A stretch of DNA of 60,863 nucleotides from Siminovitchia fortis (GCF_003605365.2 NZ_QYTU02000021.1:1-60863); one strand, 5' to 3'. Positions 27,317 through 35,752 are shown, numbered from the stretch's first letter. Notes: generated by a model from the sequence alone, not told the origin. Made by a program: numbers and translations.

Positions 27317-27628
27317 ATGGAGAAATTACAATCAAAAGAACAGTTTGAACAAATGAAGAATGAAGAACGGACGATCTTTATGTTTTCTGCGGACTGGTGC
27401 CCGGATTGCAAGGTGCTTGAACCCGTTTTGCCACGGTTAGAAGCGGATTATCCGGAATATAATTTCATTCACGTGGACCGGGATGAATTTCTGGAGTTAT
27501 GCCAGGAGCTTGATATTTTCGGCATTCCGAGCTTTGTCGCATACCACGACGGCGAAGAAGTTGGAAGATTTGTCAGCAAAGACCGCAAAACGCTTGAGGA
27601 AATTGAAGACTTTATCAATGGATTATAG
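27317..27628 (+). CDS. ytpP: thioredoxin-like protein YtpP
   Basis: This 103-residue thioredoxin-fold protein has the redox motif WCPDC (27-31), the cis-proline segment FGIPSFVAYHDG and the final helix. It is probably a cytosolic thiol-disulfide oxidoreductase. It begins right after the PTS-like gene, with TGGAGGT inside that gene's last codons. It heads the conserved ytpP-ytpQ-ytpR set, though a 166-base gap with a possible weak hairpin (GAGGCTGTC...GACAAGCCTC, 27696-27727) lies before ytpQ. Confidence 0.88.
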   Translation: MEKLQSKEQFEQMKNEERTIFMFSADWCPDCKVLEPVLPRLEADYPEYNFIHVDRDEFLELCQELDIFGIPSFVAYHDGEEVGRFVSKDRKTLEEIEDFINGL

Positions 27629-27794
27629 GGCTGGCAGAAAGAATGGAGTAATAGTCCTGAAACTGAAAGAGCGTATAAAATAATAAAAGTTCTGGGAGGC
27701 TGTCCTTTTTTTAAAATGACAAGCCTCTTCCTTTTGGCAATTGTTGTTTTCGTGTATGATGGGATGTAGCCCATATTGCCAAGGAGGGTTAAGC

Positions 27795-28610
27795 ATGAAG
27801 ATGAATGAACGGAAGATGAGCAAAGAGCTGGAAAACCGTCTTCAAAAGGAAGGCCGGACCTTTACATATGACCGAGAAAAAGAAAGCCTGCGCATAGAAA
27901 ACGAACATACAGGAAAGGGCATTGACATTGCATTGTCAGGTATTGTTGCCAAGTGGCACGAACAAAAGGAAAAAGCCATCGACGAAGTCGTTTATTATGT
28001 GGAACAGGCATTGGATGTTATGGGCAAGGAGCAGACCGTTGCAGGAAGCGAGAAAAAAATTTATCCTGTGATCCGCTCCACTTCATTCCCTGTGGAGTCT
28101 GAAGATGGAAATAAATTTTTGACGGATGACCATACAGCGGAAACTAGGATCTTTTATGCGCTTGATCTCGGAAATACGTATCGTTTGATCGACGAGCACC
28201 TCATTGAAAAGGAAGGTCTCGATCCGAAAGAGATTCGAGAAATCGCGCGTTTTAATGTACGCTCTCTTTCCACTGCAATGAAAAAAGATACCGTTGCGGA
28301 CAACGATTTTTATTTTTTAAATACAAATGACGGATATGATGCAAGCCGGATTTTAAATGAAAAGTTTCTTGAGGAAAAAGCCGGACAGATCAAGGGAGAT
28401 ATGGTTGTAGCCGTTCCTCACCAGGACGTATTGATTATCGCGGATATCCGCAACAAAACCGGCTATGATATATTGGCACAGATGACGATGAGCTTTTTTA
28501 CAAAAGGCCTTGTGCCGATTACGGCCCTTTCTTTTATTTATGAAGACGGCAAGCTTGAACCAATTTTTATTTTAGGAAAAAATCAACGAGTGGATGACGG
28601 TAAGGAGTGA
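27795..28610 (+). CDS. ytpQ: DUF1444 family protein YtpQ
   Basis: This 271-residue cytosolic protein of the YtpQ/DUF1444 family has characteristic segments [30 protein letters not shown] and [18 protein letters not shown]. The function is unknown. The frame extends back to 27741, but AAGGAGGG lies 6 bases before the ATG at 27795 and the resulting length matches the family (about 270). It is followed after 6 bases by ytpR, so the two are cotranscribed. Confidence 0.85.
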   Translation: MKMNERKMSKELENRLQKEGRTFTYDREKESLRIENEHTGKGIDIALSGIVAKWHEQKEKAIDEVVYYVEQALDVMGKEQTVAGSEKKIYPVIRSTSFPVESEDGNKFLTDDHTAETRIFYALDLGNTYRLIDEHLIEKEGLDPKEIREIARFNVRSLSTAMKKDTVADNDFYFLNTNDGYDASRILNEKFLEEKAGQIKGDMVVAVPHQDVLIIADIRNKTGYDILAQMTMSFFTKGLVPITALSFIYEDGKLEPIFILGKNQRVDDGKE

Positions 28611-28616
28611 TCTTCA

Positions 28617-29225
28617 ATGAATATTTTTTATAATCGTGATGGAATAGGTGACGTGTTAATTATTTCACTGGATGAATTTGATGAAACAAATCGCACGTTT
28701 GAAAGAAAAGGCGATGCGGTTCGAATTTTTGATAAAAAAACAAATGTAACTGGGGGCTTCAACCTTTTCAATGCTTCAAGCTATGTTGATATAGCAGCGA
28801 AGGGACAGGTAGAACTGAGTGAAGAATTGGTTGAAAAAATAAATGATGCCCTTGTTAAAAACGGTTTCGACGAACGAATTGAAGCCGATCTGTCACCGAA
28901 GTTTGTGGTAGGCTATGTAAAAGAAAAGGAAAAGCATCCGAACGCTGACAAGCTAAGCATTTGCAAGGTGGATGTAGGAACTGAAGAACTGCAAATCGTC
29001 TGCGGCGCACCGAATGTGGAGGCCGGGCAAAAAGTGGTTGTGGCAAAAGTGGGAGCCGTCATGCCGAGCGGCATGCTGATCAAGGATGCGGAATTAAGAG
29101 GCGTACCATCAAGCGGAATGATTTGCTCGGCGAAAGAGCTTGGCCTGCCGAATGCCCCGGAGAAAAAAGGAATCCTTGTTTTGGAAGATCAAAAATATGA
29201 AACAGGGCAAGCTTTTCCTTTATAA
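28617..29225 (+). CDS. ytpR: tRNA-binding domain protein YtpR
   Basis: This 202-residue protein has a C-terminal EMAP/tRNA-binding OB-fold like the N-terminus of phenylalanyl-tRNA synthetase beta: [25 protein letters not shown], then [18 protein letters not shown], then [18 protein letters not shown]. The first 90 residues form a separate domain ([20 protein letters not shown]) typical of YtpR. It may bind tRNA; no enzyme activity is known. AAGGAGTGA lies before the ATG and coincides with the ytpQ stop. Confidence 0.9.
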   Translation: MNIFYNRDGIGDVLIISLDEFDETNRTFERKGDAVRIFDKKTNVTGGFNLFNASSYVDIAAKGQVELSEELVEKINDALVKNGFDERIEADLSPKFVVGYVKEKEKHPNADKLSICKVDVGTEELQIVCGAPNVEAGQKVVVAKVGAVMPSGMLIKDAELRGVPSSGMICSAKELGLPNAPEKKGILVLEDQKYETGQAFPL

Positions 29226-29231
29226 GGCAAT

Positions 29232-29262
29232 AAAGACTCATCTGATAGGGTGAGTTTTTATT
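29232..29262 (+). terminator. ytpR terminator
   Basis: ACTCA pairs with TGAGT around a 10-base loop, extended by A-T pairs, with a T run. Confidence 0.55.
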
Positions 29263-29380
29263 ATGGCTGTAAATTTTTACAGATTATGTTATTATGTGTA
29301 ACGTCAAAGAAAATATATAAAGTTAGCAGATTAGGGGAAGGCAATTTAGGGGGATTTTTAACAAAAAGGCAGGGAATGAA

Positions 29381-29800
29381 ATGTACAAGCGATTGTTAGT
29401 AGCAGCCGACGGATCAAAAAACTCAATCCGTGCAGCGGAAGAGGCGGCGAAAATTGCCCGATTAGCGGAAGGTACGGTTGTCGAGATCATTTATGCAATG
29501 GATTATTCAAAGTCGAAAGGCGAGGTTTTACAAAGTCAGGATGGAGAAGTGCTGGAAGCTGAAAGAAGGAAAAAATTGGTTCCGGTTGAGGATGTATTCG
29601 TTAAAGGGGAAATTCCTTATAAACTAACAATCCTTCAGGGGGATCCGGGGCCTGCTATTGTGGAATACGCCAATAAAAGTACCTGCGACATGGTGATCAT
29701 TGGAAGCAGAGGCTTAAATACGCTCCAGGAAATGGTCCTTGGGAGCGTGAGCCATAAAGTGGCTAAAAGGGTTGAAAGCCCGGTTTTAATTGTTAAATAG
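29381..29800 (+). CDS. universal stress protein (UspA family)
   Basis: This 139-residue single UspA domain begins MYKRLLVAADGSKNS, and the ATP-binding signature GSRGLNTLQEMVLGSVS is intact near the C-terminus (G-2x-G-9x-G-S), ending SPVLIVK. UspA proteins aid survival in stress. The ATP-binding form suggests regulation by nucleotide. It is monocistronic, with a long leader of about 150 bases after ytpR and a strong terminator. The ribosome binding site is weak (CAGGGA). Confidence 0.9.
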   Translation: MYKRLLVAADGSKNSIRAAEEAAKIARLAEGTVVEIIYAMDYSKSKGEVLQSQDGEVLEAERRKKLVPVEDVFVKGEIPYKLTILQGDPGPAIVEYANKSTCDMVIIGSRGLNTLQEMVLGSVSHKVAKRVESPVLIVK

Positions 29801-29809
29801 AGTAGTATG

Positions 29810-29847
29810 AAAAACTGATTTTCCATTGGGCGAAAATCAGTTTTTTC
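29810..29847 (+). terminator. terminator after the universal stress gene
   Basis: AAAAACTGATTTTC pairs with GAAAATCAGTTTTT, with a T tract. Confidence 0.85.
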
Positions 29848-29856
29848 TTAATAACC

Positions 29857-29979
29857 GATAGAAAGTCTATATACTTTACGGATCCGGATGGCCATAAATT
29901 TGAATTCCATACGGGCACCCTGCAAGACAGGCTTGATTATTATAAAGACGAAAAGACCCACATGGAATTTTTTGAATGA
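29857..29979 (+). pseudogene. fosB: 3' remnant of fosB (fosfomycin thiol transferase)
   Basis: Reading this frame gives [18 protein letters not shown] followed by [19 protein letters not shown] and a TGA at 29977. This is the C-terminal end of FosB-type metallothiol transferases, including the metal-ligand Glu region (KFEFHTG). These enzymes add bacillithiol or cysteine to fosfomycin. There is no start codon, no N-terminal domain and no room for one, since the upstream terminator abuts it. Only about 40 of about 140 residues remain, so it cannot be active. It marks a deletion or rearrangement point. Confidence 0.8.
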
Positions 29980-29980
29980 A

Positions 29981-30080
29981 GCGGGACAATCAGTTTTTGA
30001 AAGAGGTAAAACCTTTCAGGCTTAATGGGATGCAGGGTTCCTTTCCGTATCTTCATGAAAAAATGGAAAATGTGTCCCGC
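29981..30080. repeat. 100-bp element with 8-bp terminal inverted repeats
   Basis: GCGGGACA (29981-29988) and TGTCCCGC (30073-30080) flank 84 bases with an inner TGAAAG/CTTTCA hairpin. It lies directly after the fosB remnant and overlaps the stop of the next gene. Confidence 0.4.
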
Positions 30081-31252
30081 TAATCATCTGTTGCTTTTCT
30101 CTTTCTGTCTTCTTGTTTTTCCTTTTCCTTCATTTCTTCATATCGGCTGTATTGCCTGTAACTGTATGTGCTTTTCCGGACTCTTTCAGGATTTTCAAGT
30201 CCAGCGCCGATAGCTCCGGCGAAGGTGGCAACAGATGTGACGAGCCAGGCGAGTTTTAAATAGTTAAGCGGCCCTATATCTGTACCAGCTTCCGCCTGGT
30301 AAAGATCCGGGGGCACAAATACAGAGACGGCGATCAGGAAAAGCAAATATAATACGATATAATACATAACGACCGACGTTCCTAAAGTAAGGATAGTCGT
30401 TGAATTATACATCCATCTCAGCCGGTTTTTGTTCTCCAGGTTCTTTTTCTCCCATAAATCATGGGAAAATATGATCCAAACAACCATCCCGAGAACGGCA
30501 GTTGCCGTGAGACCGATGAAGCGGTATATTTCATAAGAAACGCTGAGTTTCCATAACGTCGGAAAAATAAGCCCGTAGGCTCCGGTAGCAAAAGCGATGG
30601 CCACGACATTTTTTAAAGAGGGCAGGATGGTCCATGGACGATTTGCGATGGTCATGCCAAATAAAATTCTGGCCAAACCATTGATTTTTGGAACGATTAT
30701 GAAGCGGACGGCGGTTTCCTCCGCTTGATTTGACGATTCGATTCGGCGTACTGCGGAGAAACGGAAAGGTTTTTCCAGCTTATTAAGAAAGCCGCTCTGC
30801 TCTTTGGGACCTATCCCTTTTTGTGCCAGGTCATCGGCTTTGAAGTCTGTCGTATGCCGGAAATATAATTCCTTGATCATATGGAGCATGATGATTTTTA
30901 CCCGATTCGGCGTCGGCAGCCAACCGAAAGCAGGCAAAGATATTTGAGCTGTGCATGTATCTACATTCGCATCGGCAAGTACGATGCACCTTCCGTTATA
31001 TACCGGCAGATCTGTAAGGGAGATGGCATAGTCCCAGCCGTTTCTTATTTTGATCCGTTCAGTTTCCTCCAGCACTTCTGCAACCTTTTCGGTTGCCCCC
31101 GCAAGCAGGTCAACCTCCATTTCCACATGCCATTGAAATCTGCCATCTGCAATATACCTGGAAAGGTCTTTTTTCAATTGCTTTTTGATGGCGTTGGCAA
31201 TCGTGGATGGCAGCTCTGGTGAAGAGACAATTCCAACCGTTTTTTCCTCCAT
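30080..31252 (-). CDS. membrane protein of unknown function
   Basis: I do not recognise this 390-residue protein. Residues 1-210 form a soluble domain (VGIVSSPELPSTIANAIKKQ, then ALSLTDLPV-like strands, then NGRCIVLADANVDTCTAQIS). Four membrane segments follow near 215-233, 244-262, 291-313 and 333-352, and then a charged Arg/Lys/Glu tail. The pattern suggests a membrane-anchored cytosolic domain. Some databases label similar proteins as a tetrahydrofolate dehydrogenase, but no NAD or folate motif is visible and I would not use that name. CAGGAGGT precedes the ATG. It is divergent from the sigY operon. Confidence 0.75.
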   Translation of the reverse strand: MEEKTVGIVSSPELPSTIANAIKKQLKKDLSRYIADGRFQWHVEMEVDLLAGATEKVAEVLEETERIKIRNGWDYAISLTDLPVYNGRCIVLADANVDTCTAQISLPAFGWLPTPNRVKIIMLHMIKELYFRHTTDFKADDLAQKGIGPKEQSGFLNKLEKPFRFSAVRRIESSNQAEETAVRFIIVPKINGLARILFGMTIANRPWTILPSLKNVVAIAFATGAYGLIFPTLWKLSVSYEIYRFIGLTATAVLGMVVWIIFSHDLWEKKNLENKNRLRWMYNSTTILTLGTSVVMYYIVLYLLFLIAVSVFVPPDLYQAEAGTDIGPLNYLKLAWLVTSVATFAGAIGAGLENPERVRKSTYSYRQYSRYEEMKEKEKQEDRKRKATDD

Positions 31253-31344
31253 AAAAACCTCCTGAGAAGTTTTTCTCCATGATACTTACCCTCTAAAATT
31301 TAAGGCAAACAAAAAGGACTGGGTAAAAAATGTTGAAATTAAAA

Positions 31345-31370
31345 TGAACGATTTGTTCAAAACTTACGTC
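31345..31370 (+). promoter_or_regulatory. sigma-Y autoregulatory promoter
   Basis: TGAACG (31345-31350) and CGTC (31367-31370) are 16 bases apart. This matches the -35/-10 pattern known for the B. subtilis sigY promoter, which sigma-Y itself recognises. Confidence 0.7.
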
Positions 31371-31408
31371 TTACTATTGAAGGCAAAGGAAAGGAGGCTT
31401 GGCGCTGG

Positions 31409-31930
31409 TTGGAAAGGGACCTTATCGAGGAAGCGAAAAAGGGAAAGGACGAAGCATTTTCAAAACTTTTCCAAGAAAATTATCTGCTTTTATATAAATA
31501 TTTAATCAAGCTGAGCCTTCGTCCGGATGTCACCGAAGATCTCATTCAAGAAACAATGATCAAGGCATATACTCATTTGCACAGTTTTAAAGGGGAATCA
31601 AAGTTTTCGACCTGGCTGATTTCGATAGCTTCAAGGCTGTATATGGACCAACAGCGAAAAGAAATGAGACATAGGCGAATTTTTGAAAAGGCAAGAAATG
31701 AAGCGGTTCGAAAGATGAAGTGGCAGCTCTCTTTGAAGGGGGAGGATTGGACAGAAGATATGGAACTGTTCGCAGGTCTTGATCCGGAATTGAAAGCTCC
31801 GATCCTGCTCAGGCATTATTATGGATATTCATATCCGGAGATTGCCAGGATGCTCAATATTAAAGAAGGGACTGTAAAGTCACGTGTGCATAACGGGCTG
31901 AACAAAATACGAAAGGAGTGGTCAGATTGA
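31409..31930 (+). CDS. sigY: ECF sigma factor SigY
   Basis: This 173-residue extracytoplasmic-function sigma factor has region 2 (about 8-75) including [22 protein letters not shown] and [21 protein letters not shown]. Region 4 (about 115-165) has the helix-turn-helix [22 protein letters not shown]. The downstream genes match yxlC-D-E-F-G in order and type, which identifies it as SigY. In B. subtilis sigma-Y mainly transcribes its own operon and is held down by YxlC, YxlD and YxlE. TTG at 31409 has AAGGAGG upstream (11 bases). Its TGA overlaps the TTG of yxlC. Confidence 0.85.
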   Translation: MERDLIEEAKKGKDEAFSKLFQENYLLLYKYLIKLSLRPDVTEDLIQETMIKAYTHLHSFKGESKFSTWLISIASRLYMDQQRKEMRHRRIFEKARNEAVRKMKWQLSLKGEDWTEDMELFAGLDPELKAPILLRHYYGYSYPEIARMLNIKEGTVKSRVHNGLNKIRKEWSD

Positions 31931-32262
31931 AAGAAGGCAATGAAAAGGAATGGGTTGAGCAGTTAATGAGCGATATGAAAAGGCTGGAAGATGCTCATCA
32001 AGCCAAAGTCCCCCAGCAATATGAGCTGATGAATGCTTTGTCTGAATTCAAAAGCCGGCGTAAAAAAGCGTGGAAACGAGAGTTGGCAATTTTTATTTTT
32101 ACAGCGCTGACGATCTTGGCCGCCTATTTCGTTGTCTCGTTAAGGATGCCGACAGTCTTCTTGTGGGGGCAAATACTGGCTATTATTATGATTCCGTTTA
32201 TTTATGCTGCTGAAAAGAAACGCCGCAGAAGCTCGAATGAGGTGTTGGACGATGGAGTCTGA
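31927..32262 (+). CDS. yxlC: YxlC, SigY negative regulator
   Basis: This protein of about 111 residues has a charged, helical N-terminal domain ([20 protein letters not shown]...) and two hydrophobic helices (about 57-77 and 80-100). This layout suits an anti-sigma factor that holds the sigma factor at the membrane. YxlC is the main inhibitor of sigma-Y in B. subtilis. TTG at 31927 overlaps the sigY stop (TTGA), with AAGGAG upstream. Confidence 0.75.
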   Translation: MKEGNEKEWVEQLMSDMKRLEDAHQAKVPQQYELMNALSEFKSRRKKAWKRELAIFIFTALTILAAYFVVSLRMPTVFLWGQILAIIMIPFIYAAEKKRRRSSNEVLDDGV

Positions 32263-32452
32263 GAAACTGCTTGCACTGGTTTTGGTATCGCCGATTATGT
32301 TGACACAAAGTATCCTTCTTTTTATAGATGCCAAGAAAAAAGGGGCATACGCCTGGTTTTGGGGGTTATTGGGATTGATCCAGTTCCCGTTTCCGTCCAT
32401 ATTTTATTACTTCATCGTCATCAGGCCTTATAGGAAAAAAATGAAACTTTAG
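32252..32452 (+). CDS. yxlD: YxlD-like small membrane protein
   Basis: This 66-residue protein has two membrane helices (LLALVLVSPIMLTQSILLFI and FWGLLGLIQFPFPSIFYYF) and a basic C-terminus (RPYRKKMKL). By operon position and size it is YxlD, reported to help restrain sigma-Y together with YxlE. ATG at 32252 overlaps yxlC by 11 bases. Confidence 0.7.
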   Translation: MESEKLLALVLVSPIMLTQSILLFIDAKKKGAYAWFWGLLGLIQFPFPSIFYYFIVIRPYRKKMKL

Positions 32453-32467
32453 GTTGGGGGGATGGTT

Positions 32468-32659
32468 ATGGATTTTCCATGGGAATTAATTGCTCCTATC
32501 GTCATTTTAGATCTTATATTAAAGATTACGGCGCTTGTCAGCTGTATAAAGGAAGAGAATACAAACGGACCCAAATGGATGTGGATCCTTCTTATTCTAT
32601 TGATTAATCTGATTGGACCAGTACTTTATTTTGTCATCGGCCGGCAAAAACAGGGATAG
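32468..32659 (+). CDS. yxlE: YxlE-like PLDc_N domain protein
   Basis: This 63-residue protein with two membrane helices shows the PLDc_N signature: CIKEENTNGPKWMWILLILL followed by NLIGPVLYFVIGR. It corresponds to YxlE, a negative regulator of sigma-Y. The ATG at 32468 is 6 bases after a run of six Gs; an ATG at 32462 is also in frame but too close. Confidence 0.78.
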   Translation: MDFPWELIAPIVILDLILKITALVSCIKEENTNGPKWMWILLILLINLIGPVLYFVIGRQKQG

Positions 32660-32672
32660 GAGAAGACGTTAC

Positions 32673-33563
32673 ATGTTATTGACAGCAGAAAAGTTAACGA
32701 AAAAGTTCGGGGATCATACAGCGGTCGCCCAACTCGATTTGAATATAAAAGAAAATGAATGTGTCGCGTTATTGGGTCCGAACGGAGCGGGGAAAACAAC
32801 AACATTGCAGATGCTCGCAGGGTTATTGACACCGACTTCGGGGAGCATCCGATTTTCGGGCACGAAAAATATCAATCGTCGGTTAATTGGATATTTGCCG
32901 CAATATCCTGCTTTTTTTCCCTGGATGAGTGCAAAAGAGTACTTGCAGTTTGCCGGCAGGCTTTCGGAAGTCCCAAAAAAAGAATTGCAGGGAAAAATTG
33001 AAGAAATGCTTTCTTTTGCAGGATTGGAAAAAGCTAAAAACAAAAGAATCGGGGGTTTTTCAGGAGGGATGAAGCAACGCCTCGGCTTGGCCCAGGCAAT
33101 GATCCATGAGCCGAAGCTATTGATACTGGACGAACCGGTTTCAGCTTTGGATCCTTCAGGGAGAAGGGATGTACTGGAAATGATGAATGAGCTGAAAAAG
33201 AAGATGGCGATATTATTTTCAACTCATGTGCTGCATGATGCCGAGCAGGTTTGTGATGAGATTGTCATGTTAAAAGGCGGAAAAATGAAATGGTGCGGGA
33301 ATCTTATTGACTTAAGAAAGAGGCAGGGAGAAGATCATGTGTTGTTAGAGACAAAGGAAGAAATCGGAAATTGGCTGCGAACTGAAAACTATGTTGCTGA
33401 ATGTTCTTTTTCATCACCGAGGGCAGTTGAATTCACACTGCGGAACCCGGAAAGCCGGAATCGTTTGCTGAGTGACTGCATAGATAAAGGACTGACAATC
33501 ACTCACTTTTCCGAAAAGGGACGTACATTGGAAGATGCTTATTTGGAGTTGATGGAACAATGA
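32673..33563 (+). CDS. yxlF: ABC transporter ATP-binding protein YxlF
   Basis: This ATPase of about 296 residues has Walker A GPNGAGKTTT (about 34-43), signature SGGMKQRLG, Walker B LLILDEPVSALDP and switch STHVLHDAEQ. The C-terminal 80 residues form a separate domain common in export-type ABC ATPases. AGGAGAAG lies before the ATG at 32673; upstream in-frame sequence overlaps yxlE and is not used. It forms a transporter with YxlG (ATGA overlap). Its substrate is unknown. Confidence 0.85.
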   Translation: MLLTAEKLTKKFGDHTAVAQLDLNIKENECVALLGPNGAGKTTTLQMLAGLLTPTSGSIRFSGTKNINRRLIGYLPQYPAFFPWMSAKEYLQFAGRLSEVPKKELQGKIEEMLSFAGLEKAKNKRIGGFSGGMKQRLGLAQAMIHEPKLLILDEPVSALDPSGRRDVLEMMNELKKKMAILFSTHVLHDAEQVCDEIVMLKGGKMKWCGNLIDLRKRQGEDHVLLETKEEIGNWLRTENYVAECSFSSPRAVEFTLRNPESRNRLLSDCIDKGLTITHFSEKGRTLEDAYLELMEQ

Positions 33564-34336
33564 GCACATTTTTTACTCTTTTTAAAAAAGAATGGCTGGA
33601 AGCGTGGCGTGATAGGAAACTTATTTGGCTTCCCGTCGTTTTGTGCCTATTAACAGTTTCTCAGCCAATCAGTACGTATTTCATGCCGGAGATTTTAGAC
33701 ATGGCAGGCAATCTTCCTGAAGGGACCATCATTGATATTCCTGTTCCATCAGGCGAAGAAGTCCTGGCGGGAACGCTATCGCAATTCGGTATGATCGGTA
33801 CAGCAATTTTTGTATTAAGCGTAATGGGGGTCGTATCAAATGAGCGGAACAGCGGTTCACTTTCGCTGCTGATGGCGCGGCCTGTTGAACCTTTTGAATA
33901 TATTGCCAGCAAATGGGCGGCACAGGCTTTGATTTTCCTGCTGTCATTTGCGCTCAGCTACGGACTTGCCTATTATTATACGAACCTCTTATTCAATCAG
34001 GTGGATTTTTATCGATTTATTACAAGTCTGGGAGTGTACAGCCTTTGGATTTTATTTACTCTGTCCATTACTCTTCTTCTTGGGACAATCATGAAGAAAA
34101 ACGGTGGAATCGCTGGGATGAGCATCATAGCTGTTGCCGGGCTTTCCATTATCAGCTCACTTTTTCCAAAATTTATGGGCTGGAGTCCGTCCAATGCCCA
34201 AAGTCAGGCAGGCAGCATGCTAATGACCGGTAAATGGGAAGACTCTTTTGGCTTGATGATGTCTGTAAGCATAGCCTTAATAATTGGATTGGTCATATTG
34301 GCGTCCTTTGCTTTTAAAAAATACGAAATCTATTGA
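33560..34336 (+). CDS. yxlG: ABC-2 type permease YxlG
   Basis: This 258-residue permease has six predicted membrane helices and the ABC-2 conserved region SVMGVVSNERNSGSLSLLMARPVEPFEYIASK. Helices start near 18, 85, 125, 160, 193 and 230. A hydrophilic, Asp/Pro-rich loop (about 45-75) is likely extracellular. The start overlaps the yxlF stop by 4 bases. It completes the sigY-yxlCDEFG operon. Confidence 0.85.
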   Translation: MSTFFTLFKKEWLEAWRDRKLIWLPVVLCLLTVSQPISTYFMPEILDMAGNLPEGTIIDIPVPSGEEVLAGTLSQFGMIGTAIFVLSVMGVVSNERNSGSLSLLMARPVEPFEYIASKWAAQALIFLLSFALSYGLAYYYTNLLFNQVDFYRFITSLGVYSLWILFTLSITLLLGTIMKKNGGIAGMSIIAVAGLSIISSLFPKFMGWSPSNAQSQAGSMLMTGKWEDSFGLMMSVSIALIIGLVILASFAFKKYEIY

Positions 34337-34339
34337 GCG

Positions 34340-34381
34340 GTGGGAGCGGCCGGATGCTTAGGGCATACCGGCCGCTCCCAC
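34340..34381 (+). other. long GC-rich hairpin at the end of the sigY operon
   Basis: GTGGGAGCGGCCGG (34340-34353) is perfectly complementary to CCGGCCGCTCCCAC (34368-34381), and the loop adds ATGC/GCAT. There is no T tract, so it is not a classic terminator. Confidence 0.75.
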
Positions 34382-34502
34382 TCACGTATAAAAGCTCCAC
34401 TTTCGTAAATACCAGTGATCGTACCAAAAAGGAGATTTATGGCAAGTGGTCGAAATAATACGGTAAGATGATAAAAAGGCAGATGGAAAGGAGCAGAAAA
34501 TT

Positions 34503-35474
34503 TTGAAAGAAAAAATATACATAACGCGCAAGCTTCCCGCTGGTATCGTAAAGAAACTGGAGGGTGAATTTAATATTGACATGTGGGATCAGGAAGAGGA
34601 GGCAATTCCAAGGGAGGTATTGCTTGAAAAAGTAAAGGATGTACAAGGACTGCTTTGCATGCTGACCGAAACGATTGATGAAGAGGTGATGGATGCTGCT
34701 CCCGGCTTGAAAGTCATCAGCAACATGGCGGTTGGCTATAATAATATCGATGTGGATGCTGCGACCAATAGGGAAATTGTTGTGACGAATACGCCGGGGG
34801 TATTGACGGAAACAACGGCAGATTTGACATTTGCCTTGATGATGGCAACAGCCAGAAGACTGGTTGAAGCATCGGATTATCTGCGCAATGGAAAATGGGA
34901 AACATGGTCACCGATGCAATTGACAGGAATGGATATTCATGGAGCAACACTTGGGATCATCGGTTTCGGACGAATCGGGCAGGCGGTGGCAAAACGGGCG
35001 GCAGGATTCGGGATGAACATTCTTTATTACAATCGCTCGCAAAAGCCTGATGCTGAAAGGGAAACCGGTGCCCGGTTTGCGGAGCTTAACGATGTTTTAA
35101 GGGAATCCGATTTTATCAGCATTTTGTTGCCATACAGTGAGGAAGTCCACCATCTGATCTCTGCCAAGGAACTGTCCCTTATGAAAAAGACTGCTGTACT
35201 GATCAATACAGCACGCGGAGGGATTGTAGATGAAGACGCATTGTATGATGCATTGAAAAATGAAACGATATGGGCTGCAGGGTTGGATGTATTTGAAAAA
35301 GAACCTATAGATCCAAGCCATCCCTTGTTGACGCTTCCGAACGTCGTGACGTTGCCGCATATCGGGAGCGCCAGCATAGCAACAAGAATGAAAATGGCAG
35401 AATTGGCTGCTGATAACTTACATAATTCCCTTGTTGGGAGCGGTGAGGTGAAAAGTGTGAACTATATAAGTTGA
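34503..35474 (+). CDS. gyaR: D-2-hydroxyacid dehydrogenase (glyoxylate/hydroxypyruvate reductase type)
   Basis: This 323-residue NAD(P)-dependent dehydrogenase carries the Rossmann motif LGIIGFGRIGQAVAKRA (GxGxxG) at about 150, LINTARGGIVDEDAL with the catalytic Arg, FEKEP with Glu and LPHIGSAS with His. It resembles glyoxylate and hydroxypyruvate reductases (GyaR/GRHPR); the exact substrate cannot be set from motifs. AAGGAG is 9 bases before the TTG. It stands alone after the sigY operon and before the 52-bp repeat array, with no clear terminator between. Confidence 0.82.
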   Translation: MKEKIYITRKLPAGIVKKLEGEFNIDMWDQEEEAIPREVLLEKVKDVQGLLCMLTETIDEEVMDAAPGLKVISNMAVGYNNIDVDAATNREIVVTNTPGVLTETTADLTFALMMATARRLVEASDYLRNGKWETWSPMQLTGMDIHGATLGIIGFGRIGQAVAKRAAGFGMNILYYNRSQKPDAERETGARFAELNDVLRESDFISILLPYSEEVHHLISAKELSLMKKTAVLINTARGGIVDEDALYDALKNETIWAAGLDVFEKEPIDPSHPLLTLPNVVTLPHIGSASIATRMKMAELAADNLHNSLVGSGEVKSVNYIS

Positions 35475-35502
35475 AAAAAATAAATCACATTGTGATAACG
35501 GA

Positions 35503-35707
35503 GATTCTTTCGCAAACTAGCGGTATCCGGTAAATCTGTGTTCAGATCCGAGATTCCCTCCCGAAGAAGCAGAAAATCTGTGAACCAGGTAAGGAATCTG
35601 GTTGATTCCCTCCCGAAGAAGCGAAAGATCCATGAACTCGGGCAGGAATCCGGTTGATTCCCTCCCGAAGAAGCGATAAATCCGTAAACTCGGGCAGGAA
35701 TCCCGTT
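35503..35707 (+). repeat. 52-bp tandem repeat array
   Basis: Three units start at 35552, 35604 and 35656 with GATTCCCTCCCGAAGAAGC, exactly 52 bp apart. A degenerate unit starts at 35503. GGAATC precedes GATTCC at the junctions (5 bases between), so each boundary can form a small hairpin. It is non-coding. Confidence 0.85.
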
Positions 35708-35711
35708 AGCG

Positions 35712-35720
35712 TGATATAAT
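35712..35720 (+). promoter_or_regulatory. extended -10 promoter of the YciI gene
   Basis: TGATATAAT is an extended -10 element. No good -35 is seen; the spacer region falls in the last repeat unit. Confidence 0.55.
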
Positions 35721-35752
35721 ACGTCAAGAAAAGTAAAGTTGGAGGGAAAAGA

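Noticed and set aside
35503-35707. CRISPR array
   Set aside because: The 52-bp units are contiguous tandem repeats without unique spacers, and no cas genes are present.
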